Shown here: positions 18,528 through 25,949 of the stretch, in pieces | Numbering within the stretch: the stretch's first letter is position 1 | Layout: every line of letters starts with the position of its first letter | DNA from: Pseudomonas kilonensis | GTDB lineage: Bacteria; Pseudomonadota; Gammaproteobacteria; Pseudomonadales; Pseudomonadaceae | Assembly (NCBI RefSeq): GCF_001269885.1 | Contig: NZ_LHVH01000035.1 | Location: 372,001 to 436,000, forward strand | Length of the DNA: 64,000 nucleotides | Direction: 5' to 3' | Notes under the pieces: generated by a model | The model's input: only the letters and a program-made list of their open reading frames with translations | What the model was told of the DNA's origin: nothing | Database searches by the model: none | Position numbers and translations under genes: made by a program

Positions 18528-19251
18528 AATTACCGCCCTGCATAAATACTACGGCGATCATCACGTGCTCAAAGGCATCGACCTGAGTGTCGAGGAAGGC
18601 CAGGTGGTGGCGATCATCGGCCGCAGCGGCTCGGGCAAATCCACCTTGCTGCGCACCCTCAACGGCCTGGAATCGATCAACGATGGTGTGATCGAAGTCG
18701 ACGGCGAATACCTCGATGCGGCCCGCGCCGATCTGCGCAGCCTGCGGCAGAAAGTCGGGATGGTGTTCCAGCAGTTCAACCTGTTCCCGCACCTGACGGT
18801 TGGCGAAAACGTCATGCTCGCGCCGCAGGTTGTGCAAAAAGTGCCCAAGGCCAAGGCGGCCGTGCTGGCGCGGCAGATGCTGGAACGGGTCGGGCTTGGC
18901 GAGAAATTCGATGCCTTCCCGGACCGCTTGTCCGGTGGCCAGCAACAACGGGTGGCAATTGCCCGGGCGCTGGCGATGTCGCCGAAAGTGCTGCTGTGCG
19001 ACGAAATCACCTCGGCCCTGGACCCGGAGCTGGTCAACGAAGTGCTCAGCGTGGTGCGGCAACTGGCCAAGGAAGGCATGACGCTGATCATGGTCACCCA
19101 TGAAATGCGTTTTGCCCGGGAAGTCGGCGACAAACTGGTGTTCATGCACCAGGGCAAGGTGCACGAGGTGGGCGATCCCAAGGTGTTGTTCGCCAATCCG
19201 CAGACAGCCGAACTGGCGAACTTCATCGGCACCGTGGAGCCGGCGGCGTGA
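18514..19251 (+). CDS. Amino-acid ABC transporter ATP-binding protein (245 aa)
   Basis: GlnQ/HisP-type ATPase. Walker A GRSGSGKS (about residues 36-43), Q-loop FQQFNLFPHLTVGENV, signature LSGGQQQRVAIARAL and Walker B VLLCDEITSALDPEL are intact, with the switch histidine in MVTHEM. AAAGGAG at 18502-18508 positions the start within the end of the upstream gene. It ends three bases before the convergent fimbrial gene, so no intrinsic terminator fits between them. Confidence 0.96.
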   Translation: MPLLRITALHKYYGDHHVLKGIDLSVEEGQVVAIIGRSGSGKSTLLRTLNGLESINDGVIEVDGEYLDAARADLRSLRQKVGMVFQQFNLFPHLTVGENVMLAPQVVQKVPKAKAAVLARQMLERVGLGEKFDAFPDRLSGGQQQRVAIARALAMSPKVLLCDEITSALDPELVNEVLSVVRQLAKEGMTLIMVTHEMRFAREVGDKLVFMHQGKVHEVGDPKVLFANPQTAELANFIGTVEPAA

Positions 19252-19254
19252 CGG

Positions 19255-19815
19255 TCAGTGGGCGGATACCAATTCGAAGCGTCCACGACCCTCGATCAAC
19301 GTTTCCTCGCGAACCCGCGTCGCCGTTACGGGCAAGTAGGTTTCAATCTCGACTTGCGCGGAAAACATCCGCCCCTGGATAGGCGCACCGCCCTGTCGGG
19401 CAACCAATGTCTGGCCGGGCAACAAGCGACTGGCCTGTTCCAGGGAACGCGCGCGCCCCTGGAACAATTCGACAGCCTGCCCGTCCAGCCGGGGCTGCCT
19501 GAGGCTCAACGTGAAGTTGCCTTGCAATCCCAGGCTGAAGGCCTCGGGGCCGGCGCCGGGGCCGTCGAAACGCAAAGCCATCGCGGTGGGCTGGGGACAG
19601 ACCACGCTCAGGTTCAAGGTTCGCTTACCCAGCGCCAGCTCAGCCTTGCCCGGCTGCTCGACCTGCAGTCCGCCCCGGTGCAGGCGGCCATAATCGACCC
19701 GATCCTGACTCAGCGACACATTGCATTGCTCAGCTTTCGCTGGGCTCGCCAGCATCAGTATCGCCATCGAGCAACTCAGGCAACTCAGGCTCCTCGGCAG
19801 TCGCCAGTGCCTCAT
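19255..19815 (-). CDS. Fimbrial subunit/tip protein of chaperone-usher cluster (about 186 aa, start uncertain)
   Basis: From the ATG at 19815 the protein has a standard signal peptide (MRHWRLPRSLSCLSCSMAIL, cleavage after SPAKA). The mature start ECNVSLSQ-like stretch and VDYGRL echo the major subunit at 23231-23881, where CSLN... is also followed by VDYGRL. The C-terminus GRGRFELVSAH suits a donor-strand-type end. Earlier in-frame ATGs at 19872 and 19869 have a GGAAG ribosome binding site, so the protein may be 19 residues longer, lying deep inside the usher gene. Last gene of the cluster; likely a minor or tip subunit by position. Confidence 0.7.
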   Translation of the reverse strand: MRHWRLPRSLSCLSCSMAILMLASPAKAEQCNVSLSQDRVDYGRLHRGGLQVEQPGKAELALGKRTLNLSVVCPQPTAMALRFDGPGAGPEAFSLGLQGNFTLSLRQPRLDGQAVELFQGRARSLEQASRLLPGQTLVARQGGAPIQGRMFSAQVEIETYLPVTATRVREETLIEGRGRFELVSAH

Positions 19816-22351
19816 TTGACTGAAGGTCACGGCATACCGCCGAAGCGCTTTCATAAGGGAGATCTTCATCATTGTCTTCCGTCAGTTCGAATTGAAGTTG
19901 GCAGGTCCTGGAATCGGACAGCGCTACTTTCAGGGCCTGCTGCCCGCCGATATCGCCAATGAAAATCATGCCGTCGCCCGCCACGCTGGTGAGGAAGTCG
20001 TCATTGTCGGCCAGTACCGAGACACCGTGAGGAAGCGCCTGGCCGCCTTCGTCGCGAGCATGCAGCAACAGCCTGCGGACGTTGACCACCGAAAAGTCGA
20101 CGGCATTGAATGAGCCGCGCCCGGCGCTCAGGACCTTGGTGCCGTTCTGGATATCCACACGTTTGGGCAGCGACCGGGTGTCCACTTCGAGCCGGCTGTT
20201 GTTGTAGGCGGGCAAACTGGCGATGACCGCGCGGCCCTTGGCGTCCGTCCACACCGGGCCTTGCGGTGTGCTTATCCTGGCCCCAGGAACACCTGCCAGG
20301 GAAACGACACCAAACGTTTCCTGGACCCTGTAAGGGGAAAACGTCATCCCTTGTCCGTGGGCCACGACGCCACCTTTTAGATATCCGCTGTAATTGGTGC
20401 TGAAACGATCCTGACTGGCCGTCAATCCGACCTGGGTATAGCGCGGCGTAGCGTTGACAGTGCCTCGCGTCAGGGATTGCGGATGGTTCAGCCCCTGTTC
20501 GGCGCCGACCTCATAGTTGAGGTATTCGTTGACACGCTCACTGTAGGCCGCCGTCATGGTGGAGCGACTTCCCTGGTGCCTGATGGAGGAACGGGCACGC
20601 CGGTCCTTGCCCAGCGGTACGCTGACCTGCAGGCGAACTGACACGCCTTCGTCATACGAGCCTGACGCACCGACCGCCGAGTCGATGTAGGCACTCACAC
20701 TCGCGTGCTTGAACGATTTGCTCCAAGAGCCATGTAAACGCGCGTAGGCCTGATCATCGAATTGCGATGATCGCGAGTAACCGACCGAGAAACCGCCCAG
20801 CGCCGGATCGAACCAGCTGAGTCCAGCCGTGTATTGGTCCTTGAAGCGCGACGCAAGAAAATCATCCCGGTCGGTATGCCTGTCGACGTAGTGGATCTGC
20901 GAGACCTCGCGGTAGCCTGGGGTTTGCCGGGTGGCGCTGAGTGTCAGGTCCAGGTTGTCGGCCAGAGAAGTGCCCAGCGAAAGGCTGCTGCGCGCGCCGG
21001 ACTCACCGCTGGCCTTGTCGCGCGAGACATTGCCGCGCGCGCCAAGCGTCAGGTTTTCCATGGGGCGGGTATCGAGCCCAAGGCCCGCCGCCTGATAAGT
21101 TTGCGCGCCCACCAGGCCAGTACTCAGGGCCGAACTGCGCCCGAGCCCCCAGCTTGCGCTCCCCATTGCCAGCAGCGGCTGGTCGCCCTCACTGCCTTCT
21201 GACGCACGTACCTGGCCGAGGGAGACGTAATAGCCCGACTGAGCGGGTGCCGCGCCCCGGAAAGACGCCGCCGGCACGACAAAACGCTGCTCCGCGCCGT
21301 TCTCCTCGATCACGCTCACTTCAAGATCGCTGGTGCCGTTGAGCAGCGGCAAATTGCTGAGCGTGAAGGGCCCTTCCGGAACCAGCGTTGTATAGATCAA
21401 CGCGCCGGACTGACGGACCTCCACGCGGGACTGGCTCAGCGCCAGCCCTTCCACCACGGCGCCACTCGCGCCGGCGTTGCGCTTTACGCCGTCGGGGAAA
21501 AATTGCAGGCCGGAGAACTGGACACCACCAAACACCGGGCTGTTGCTGGAGAGCTGTCCGAGCTGGAAAGTGGATTGCCAGGGCAACAGGTCGCGCTGGG
21601 CGTAGGCGTACAAATGCTCGCTGCGCTGCACCCCGTTGATCGAGGTATTAAGCTGCCGGCTGCGCACGATCCAGTCCCCCAGGTTGACGCCGGCTTCCGT
21701 GGCAACGGATAGATAACGGCTTGCACCGCCTGAACGCGACTGGCTTTCCAGGCCCAGCACATCGTAGTTGAGCAGGCCTGCCAGGCCGCCTCGGGAAAAC
21801 ATCCCTTCGTCCAACCCCAGCTCGCGAAACGCCTCGCTCGGCACCACCAAAGCGACCTCCTCGCGATTGGGGCGCAGGCTCACGACGGTATTGGGGTATT
21901 GAGCCAGAAAATCATGGCATGCCGGTTCGCTCCATTCTCCCTGGTCGACGGTGGCGGCAGGCACGCGCAAACCGGCCTTATCCAAGAGAACCTGGGTGAA
22001 GCACAACTCGCCCTCACGATCGAATCGCGCCTCGGTCAACCCGAGCTGATTGCCGTTGACCCGCAGACTCACCACCCGCGTGCCCTCATGAAAACGCGGC
22101 GCGTGACGAAAATAGTCCGAAACACCCGGGTCGATCCCCCGGGACGAGAGGATCGAGGTGTCGAATTGCGCCAGCGTCTCGCCGGCCTTGCCCAGTCCCT
22201 GCGCGAGCACATATCCGCCGGTTCCACACCAGATTGCCGCGGATAAAATCAGCTTGCGCGACCAAAGTCCTCCAGCACCCCGCCCGCAAACGAATCGACG
22301 ACCGCCGTTGCGCACGACCAGACAGGGCTCGGCCTGCATGACCGTCATCAT
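19730..22351 (-). CDS. Outer-membrane fimbrial usher (FimD/PapC family, 873 aa)
   Basis: Usher pore that assembles chaperone-delivered subunits. An N-terminal domain (FDTSILSSRGIDPGVSDYF onward) is followed by a long beta-barrel region with a plug-like insertion (about 220-330) and C-terminal domains ending with the paired cysteines near CQLQFELTED and AVCRD. About 33 further residues, strongly acidic (AEEPELPELLDGD), form an unusual tail. A long N-terminal stretch (about 50 residues, with a hydrophobic segment near 33-50) precedes the mature part. It overlaps the chaperone gene by ATGA (22348-22351) and the next subunit by 86-143 bases. Confidence 0.93.
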   Translation of the reverse strand: MMTVMQAEPCLVVRNGGRRFVCGRGAGGLWSRKLILSAAIWCGTGGYVLAQGLGKAGETLAQFDTSILSSRGIDPGVSDYFRHAPRFHEGTRVVSLRVNGNQLGLTEARFDREGELCFTQVLLDKAGLRVPAATVDQGEWSEPACHDFLAQYPNTVVSLRPNREEVALVVPSEAFRELGLDEGMFSRGGLAGLLNYDVLGLESQSRSGGASRYLSVATEAGVNLGDWIVRSRQLNTSINGVQRSEHLYAYAQRDLLPWQSTFQLGQLSSNSPVFGGVQFSGLQFFPDGVKRNAGASGAVVEGLALSQSRVEVRQSGALIYTTLVPEGPFTLSNLPLLNGTSDLEVSVIEENGAEQRFVVPAASFRGAAPAQSGYYVSLGQVRASEGSEGDQPLLAMGSASWGLGRSSALSTGLVGAQTYQAAGLGLDTRPMENLTLGARGNVSRDKASGESGARSSLSLGTSLADNLDLTLSATRQTPGYREVSQIHYVDRHTDRDDFLASRFKDQYTAGLSWFDPALGGFSVGYSRSSQFDDQAYARLHGSWSKSFKHASVSAYIDSAVGASGSYDEGVSVRLQVSVPLGKDRRARSSIRHQGSRSTMTAAYSERVNEYLNYEVGAEQGLNHPQSLTRGTVNATPRYTQVGLTASQDRFSTNYSGYLKGGVVAHGQGMTFSPYRVQETFGVVSLAGVPGARISTPQGPVWTDAKGRAVIASLPAYNNSRLEVDTRSLPKRVDIQNGTKVLSAGRGSFNAVDFSVVNVRRLLLHARDEGGQALPHGVSVLADNDDFLTSVAGDGMIFIGDIGGQQALKVALSDSRTCQLQFELTEDNDEDLPYESASAVCRDLQSNEALATAEEPELPELLDGDTDAGEPSES

Positions 22352-23052
22352 TGACGTGTGACCGGTGCATCGAAGTTGCCAATCGCAAACCCGTACACTG
22401 TCGCAGGCTGGATCGTGACCGAAGTCACGGCTGACGTAGGCTCCTTGAATGGGGCCGTCAGGGTTTCGCCCGGCAAGATGTAAGTGCGAGGCAGGGAAAC
22501 CGGGGTTTCCAGTGGGTTCAGCTGTACCCGCTCAGACAAGCGCACGACATAGGGGCTGTCGTTCTCAACCGCCAGGCTCTCCCCATCGGTTTTCCATTTC
22601 AGAAGCTCCCAAGGCGCCTGATGCCGAGCCAAGCCCTTGGGATGGATGATAAGCGGCAGGTTATGCCGGATATTGATGCCCACCGTGGCACCGCCGGTGG
22701 ATTTCTTCTGCGGGATACCTTCGAAGGTGACCCGCTTGAGTCGCTGGGTCTTGAGCGGCTCCTTGAATGCCCCGATCAAACGGATCAACTGCGTTTCGCC
22801 CGCATCGACGCGCGTGATCGGCGGCGTCACGATCACCGACAGTTCGGAGTCTTCCGGTATGTGTTCAACTTTTGAATGAAGCAGGGTCGGGCCGGCATCG
22901 GTATTCCGGAGGTTGATGGTGGCTTCGCCATGTTCTTCATAAAAGATGACCACGGTGGTTTCCGGCTGCATGCCGGCGGCCATTGCCGACCCGCACACCA
23001 GGCACAGTGATGCACACCAAGAAAATTTCAATCTCGATAAAAAATTCAACAC
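22348..23052 (-). CDS. Periplasmic fimbrial chaperone (PapD-like, 234 aa)
   Basis: Two immunoglobulin-like domains. The segments RNTDAGPTLLHSKVE, FVTPPITRVDAGETQLIRL-like (IVTPPITRVDAGETQLIRL) and the C-terminal LPRTYILPGETLTAPF are typical of PapD-type proteins, though divergent from enteric members. A GTG start at 23052 is preferred: GGGAG lies five to eight bases upstream and it gives a clean signal peptide (LNFLSRLKFSWCASLCLVCG). An upstream in-frame ATG at 23091 lacks a ribosome binding site. It stabilises subunits for the usher. Confidence 0.88.
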   Translation of the reverse strand: MLNFLSRLKFSWCASLCLVCGSAMAAGMQPETTVVIFYEEHGEATINLRNTDAGPTLLHSKVEHIPEDSELSVIVTPPITRVDAGETQLIRLIGAFKEPLKTQRLKRVTFEGIPQKKSTGGATVGINIRHNLPLIIHPKGLARHQAPWELLKWKTDGESLAVENDSPYVVRLSERVQLNPLETPVSLPRTYILPGETLTAPFKEPTSAVTSVTIQPATVYGFAIGNFDAPVTRQ

Positions 23053-23191
23053 GCACTCTCCCGCCACGAATCGAAGTTCATGGAGCGACATATATAACTA
23101 GAAGAATAAAACTCAAAAACGACCGCTGCTTGATGCATCGACGATTGTTAGTCGTCAGCTTCAACCAGCGGTACAGAGCCAATCATGCCCA

Positions 23192-23223
23192 GTAAAAGAG
23201 CCAGCCCCGGGACAGGAGCTGGC
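23192..23223 (-). terminator. Terminator-like hairpin between major subunit and chaperone genes
   Basis: On the minus strand GCCAGC pairs with GCTGGC around a 12-base loop that itself contains CCCGG, and is followed by TCTTTTAC. It begins eight bases after the subunit stop codon and about 140 bases before the chaperone start. The position and the short U-rich tail suggest partial termination that lets the major subunit outnumber the assembly proteins, as known for other fimbrial operons. Confidence 0.55.
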
Positions 23224-23230
23224 ATCGGTG

Positions 23231-23881
23231 TTAGATGTAGGTCAGCTCCATCGTTGCACTGCCATCTATGTCCACCTGCTCCAGAAGAGCAAGCTCAGTC
23301 GTGTTGTTGATGGCGGCCTGGACTTCCAACTCACCGGTAACGGTTGTCAGAAGATGGGGGCTGTTGGCCCCGTTAGGAGACCACGAGAGGACATAGTTGG
23401 GCGTGCTTCGAAAAAGATCGCTCGCCCCCGACCAGTTACCTCCGCCGTTCAAAATAGTTCTGAAATCGGTGCTGCCGTCCACAGAATAATTGCGGACATG
23501 CAGGCTGTAGGCTCCAATCTTTCCACCCTCGGTGTTTGTACCCAGTCCAAAACTATTACGCGGGTCGGCAAGGCCAGGATCAATCGCAACCATGGCTTCA
23601 TGCTTTCTGCTGGCGGCCCGATTGTCGGCAGCAGTCAAGCCAACAAGCGTTGGTCCATCACAGGCGATGCTGAACGTCGTGGTCAACTTTTGCAGTGCGG
23701 TGTAATCGACAGGACTCAAGTCAGTGACGGTAAGTCGTCCATAATCCACAGCCAACGTAGGAATATTCAGCGAGCAACTGCCAGGAACGATACTGCCCGT
23801 CACCTGCAAATCAGCAGCTTGAACATTGGCGCAGGCCAAGGCGAGAACACTGACTGCTGTCAACCCAAGTATTTTTTTCAT
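23231..23881 (-). CDS. Fimbrial major subunit, DUF1120-type (216 aa)
   Basis: Signal peptide MKKILGLTAVSVLALACANV ending QAA; then a mature protein starting DLQVTGSIVPGSCSLN, the usual pattern of pilin-like DUF1120 proteins in P. fluorescens strains. Two cysteines (PGSCSLN and SIACDG) would make the subunit disulphide. The C-terminal IDGSATMELTYI fits the beta-zipper motif recognised by fimbrial chaperones. GAGGAA before the ATG at 23881 sets the start. First gene of the minus-strand cluster, followed by a terminator-like hairpin. Confidence 0.85.
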   Translation of the reverse strand: MKKILGLTAVSVLALACANVQAADLQVTGSIVPGSCSLNIPTLAVDYGRLTVTDLSPVDYTALQKLTTTFSIACDGPTLVGLTAADNRAASRKHEAMVAIDPGLADPRNSFGLGTNTEGGKIGAYSLHVRNYSVDGSTDFRTILNGGGNWSGASDLFRSTPNYVLSWSPNGANSPHLLTTVTGELEVQAAINNTTELALLEQVDIDGSATMELTYI

Positions 23882-24259
23882 TTCTTGATTCCTCAACTAA
23901 CATCAATGAGATGCCGTTCATGCAACGCCCGGGAATTCCTTATCCCAACAGCCTAACTCAGCAGACAATTTTTCTTCCTGAACCTGAAGCAGTCACAACA
24001 ACTAACAGCACGGCGAAATTGCCGAACGGAAGTCTCGGTTAAGTCCTCTTAAAAATAAGCCGGAAATATCAACTATCCTTGTAGGAAAGTGCCATACGCC
24101 CAGATGTAAAAGTTGATTTCTTACAGAGGCCTCCCACTAAGTTATATCTTTTCTACCTTCAGCCAAAAACCTGTCGGCGACCGAACCTCACTCGCATCCG
24201 TTGGCGGCGACGGTCGATCGTGGCAGGATGACGTGGTTATCGACCGAGACTTTTTGACC
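23882..24259. other. AT-richer intergenic region, promoter space for the fimbrial cluster and ppx
   Basis: Separates the divergent fimbrial operon and ppx. It is noticeably richer in A and T than its neighbours between about 23900 and 24180. A short inverted repeat TCCT-TGT-AGGA is at 24076-24086. The ppx frame stays open up to 24113, but that extension has no family similarity and no ribosome binding site. I see no other gene in it. Confidence 0.5.
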
Positions 24260-25762
24260 ATGCCGCCATCCCAAGCCAAGAATCTGTCCCTGATCGCTGC
24301 CATAGACCTGGGCTCCAACAGCTTCCACATGGTCGTCGCCAAGGCCCAGAACGGGGAAATCCGCATTCTTGAGCGGCTCGGCGAGAAGGTCCAACTGGCC
24401 GCCGGCATCGACGAAGAGCGCAAGCTGAGCGAAGAATCCATCCAGCGCGGGCTCGATTGCCTCAAGCGGTTTGCCCAACTGATCAACGGTATGCCCCTGG
24501 GCGCGGTGCGGATCGTGGGCACCAACGCCCTGCGCGAGGCGCGCAACCGTGGCGAGTTCATCCGCCGCGCTGAAGAAATCCTCGGGCATCCGGTGGAAGT
24601 CATTTCCGGCCGTGAAGAAGCGCGCCTGATCTATCTGGGCGTCTCCCACACCTTGGCCGACACGCCGGGCAAGCGCCTGGTGGCGGACATCGGTGGCGGC
24701 AGTACCGAATTCATCATCGGCCAGCGCTTCGAACCGCTGCTGCGCGAAAGCCTGCAGATGGGCTGCGTCAGCTACACCCAGCGTTATTTCCGCGACGGCA
24801 AGATCACCCCGGCCCGCTACGCCCAGGCCTACACGGCGGCGCGCCTGGAAATCATGAGCATCGAACACGCCCTGCACCGCCTGACCTGGGACGAAGCCAT
24901 CGGCTCCTCAGGAACCATCCGGGCCATCGGCCTGGCCCTCAAGGCCGGTGGTTACGGCACCGGCGAGGTCAACGCCGAGGGCCTGGCCTGGCTCAAGCGC
25001 CGGGTGTTCAAGCTCGGTGAAGCGGACAAGATCGATTTCGAAGGCATCAAGCCCGACCGCCGAGCGATTTTCCCCGCGGGCCTGGCGATCCTCGAGGCGA
25101 TTTTCGACGCCCTCGAACTGCAACGCATGGACCACTGTGAAGGCGCCCTGCGCGAAGGCGTGCTCTACGACCTGCTGGGACGTCATCATCACGAAGACGT
25201 GCGCGAGCGCACCCTGGGCTCGCTCATGGAGCGTTATCACGTCGACCTGGAACAAGCCGTACGGGTCGAACGCAAGGCGCTGCACGCCTTCGACCAGGTC
25301 GCCGATGACTGGGACTTGAACGACGGGGTGTGGCGCGAGTTGCTGGGCTGGGCCGCCAAGGTCCATGAAGTGGGCCTGGACATCGCCCACTATCACTACC
25401 ACAAGCACGGCGCCTACCTGATCGAGCATTCGGACCTGGCGGGGTTTTCCCGAGAAGACCAGCAAATGCTCGCGCTGTTGGTACGCGGCCATCGGCGCAA
25501 CATTCCCAAGGATAAATTTGCCGAGTTCGGCGATGACGGCATCAAGCTGATTCGCCTGTGCGTGCTGCTGCGCTTCGCGATCCTGTTCCACCACATCCGT
25601 GGCACCCAGGAAATGCCCCAGGTGGTCCTGCACGCCAATGGCGATCAGTTGGATGTGCTGTTTCCCGAAAAATGGCTGGAAGAGAATCAACTGACCCAGG
25701 CCGACTTCGCCCAGGAAGCCGACTGGCTGACCCGGGTCGGGATTGTGCTGAACATCCACTGA
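24260..25762 (+). CDS. ppx: Exopolyphosphatase Ppx (500 aa)
   Basis: Releases phosphate from polyphosphate ends; Ppx/GppA phosphatases belong to the sugar kinase/actin-like fold. The phosphate-1 loop AAIDLGSNSFHMVV (from about residue 13) and phosphate-2 loop VADIGGGSTEFIIG are intact, and the C-terminal HD-like helical domain with the KVHEVGLDIAHYHYHKHGAY motif is complete. It converges with ppk, with a palindromic repeat between, the standard Pseudomonas arrangement. Confidence 0.96.
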   Translation: MPPSQAKNLSLIAAIDLGSNSFHMVVAKAQNGEIRILERLGEKVQLAAGIDEERKLSEESIQRGLDCLKRFAQLINGMPLGAVRIVGTNALREARNRGEFIRRAEEILGHPVEVISGREEARLIYLGVSHTLADTPGKRLVADIGGGSTEFIIGQRFEPLLRESLQMGCVSYTQRYFRDGKITPARYAQAYTAARLEIMSIEHALHRLTWDEAIGSSGTIRAIGLALKAGGYGTGEVNAEGLAWLKRRVFKLGEADKIDFEGIKPDRRAIFPAGLAILEAIFDALELQRMDHCEGALREGVLYDLLGRHHHEDVRERTLGSLMERYHVDLEQAVRVERKALHAFDQVADDWDLNDGVWRELLGWAAKVHEVGLDIAHYHYHKHGAYLIEHSDLAGFSREDQQMLALLVRGHRRNIPKDKFAEFGDDGIKLIRLCVLLRFAILFHHIRGTQEMPQVVLHANGDQLDVLFPEKWLEENQLTQADFAQEADWLTRVGIVLNIH

Positions 25763-25785
25763 TTATCGACTGCAACGCAGATCTC

Positions 25786-25919
25786 TTGTGGCGAGGGGAT
25801 TTATCCCCGCTGGGCTGCGTAGCAGCCCTAAAACCAGCCTACCCGTTTTGTCGGGCTGATTGCCTTCAACTCTTTGGGGCCGCTTCGCGGCCCAGCGGGG
25901 ATAAATCCCCTCGCCACAA
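25786..25919. repeat. Palindromic repeat (family B) between ppx and ppk
   Basis: Outer arms TTGTGGCGAGGGGATTTATC and the inverted GATAAATCCCCTCGCCACAA enclose inner copies of GGGCTGCGTAGCAGCCCT and GGGCCGCTTCGCGGCCCAG-type hairpins. This second repeat family also occurs at 36803, 53790, as a variant half at 39122, and as a fragment at 57882. It lies between convergent genes and may act as a transcript end. Confidence 0.85.
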
Positions 25920-25949
25920 AAGCTGAGCCTGCCGCCACCCACCGAGTTT

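Noticed and set aside
24113..24259. 49-codon N-terminal extension of ppx
   Set aside because: No ribosome binding site, low GC and no similarity; the MPPSQAKNLS start fits the family.
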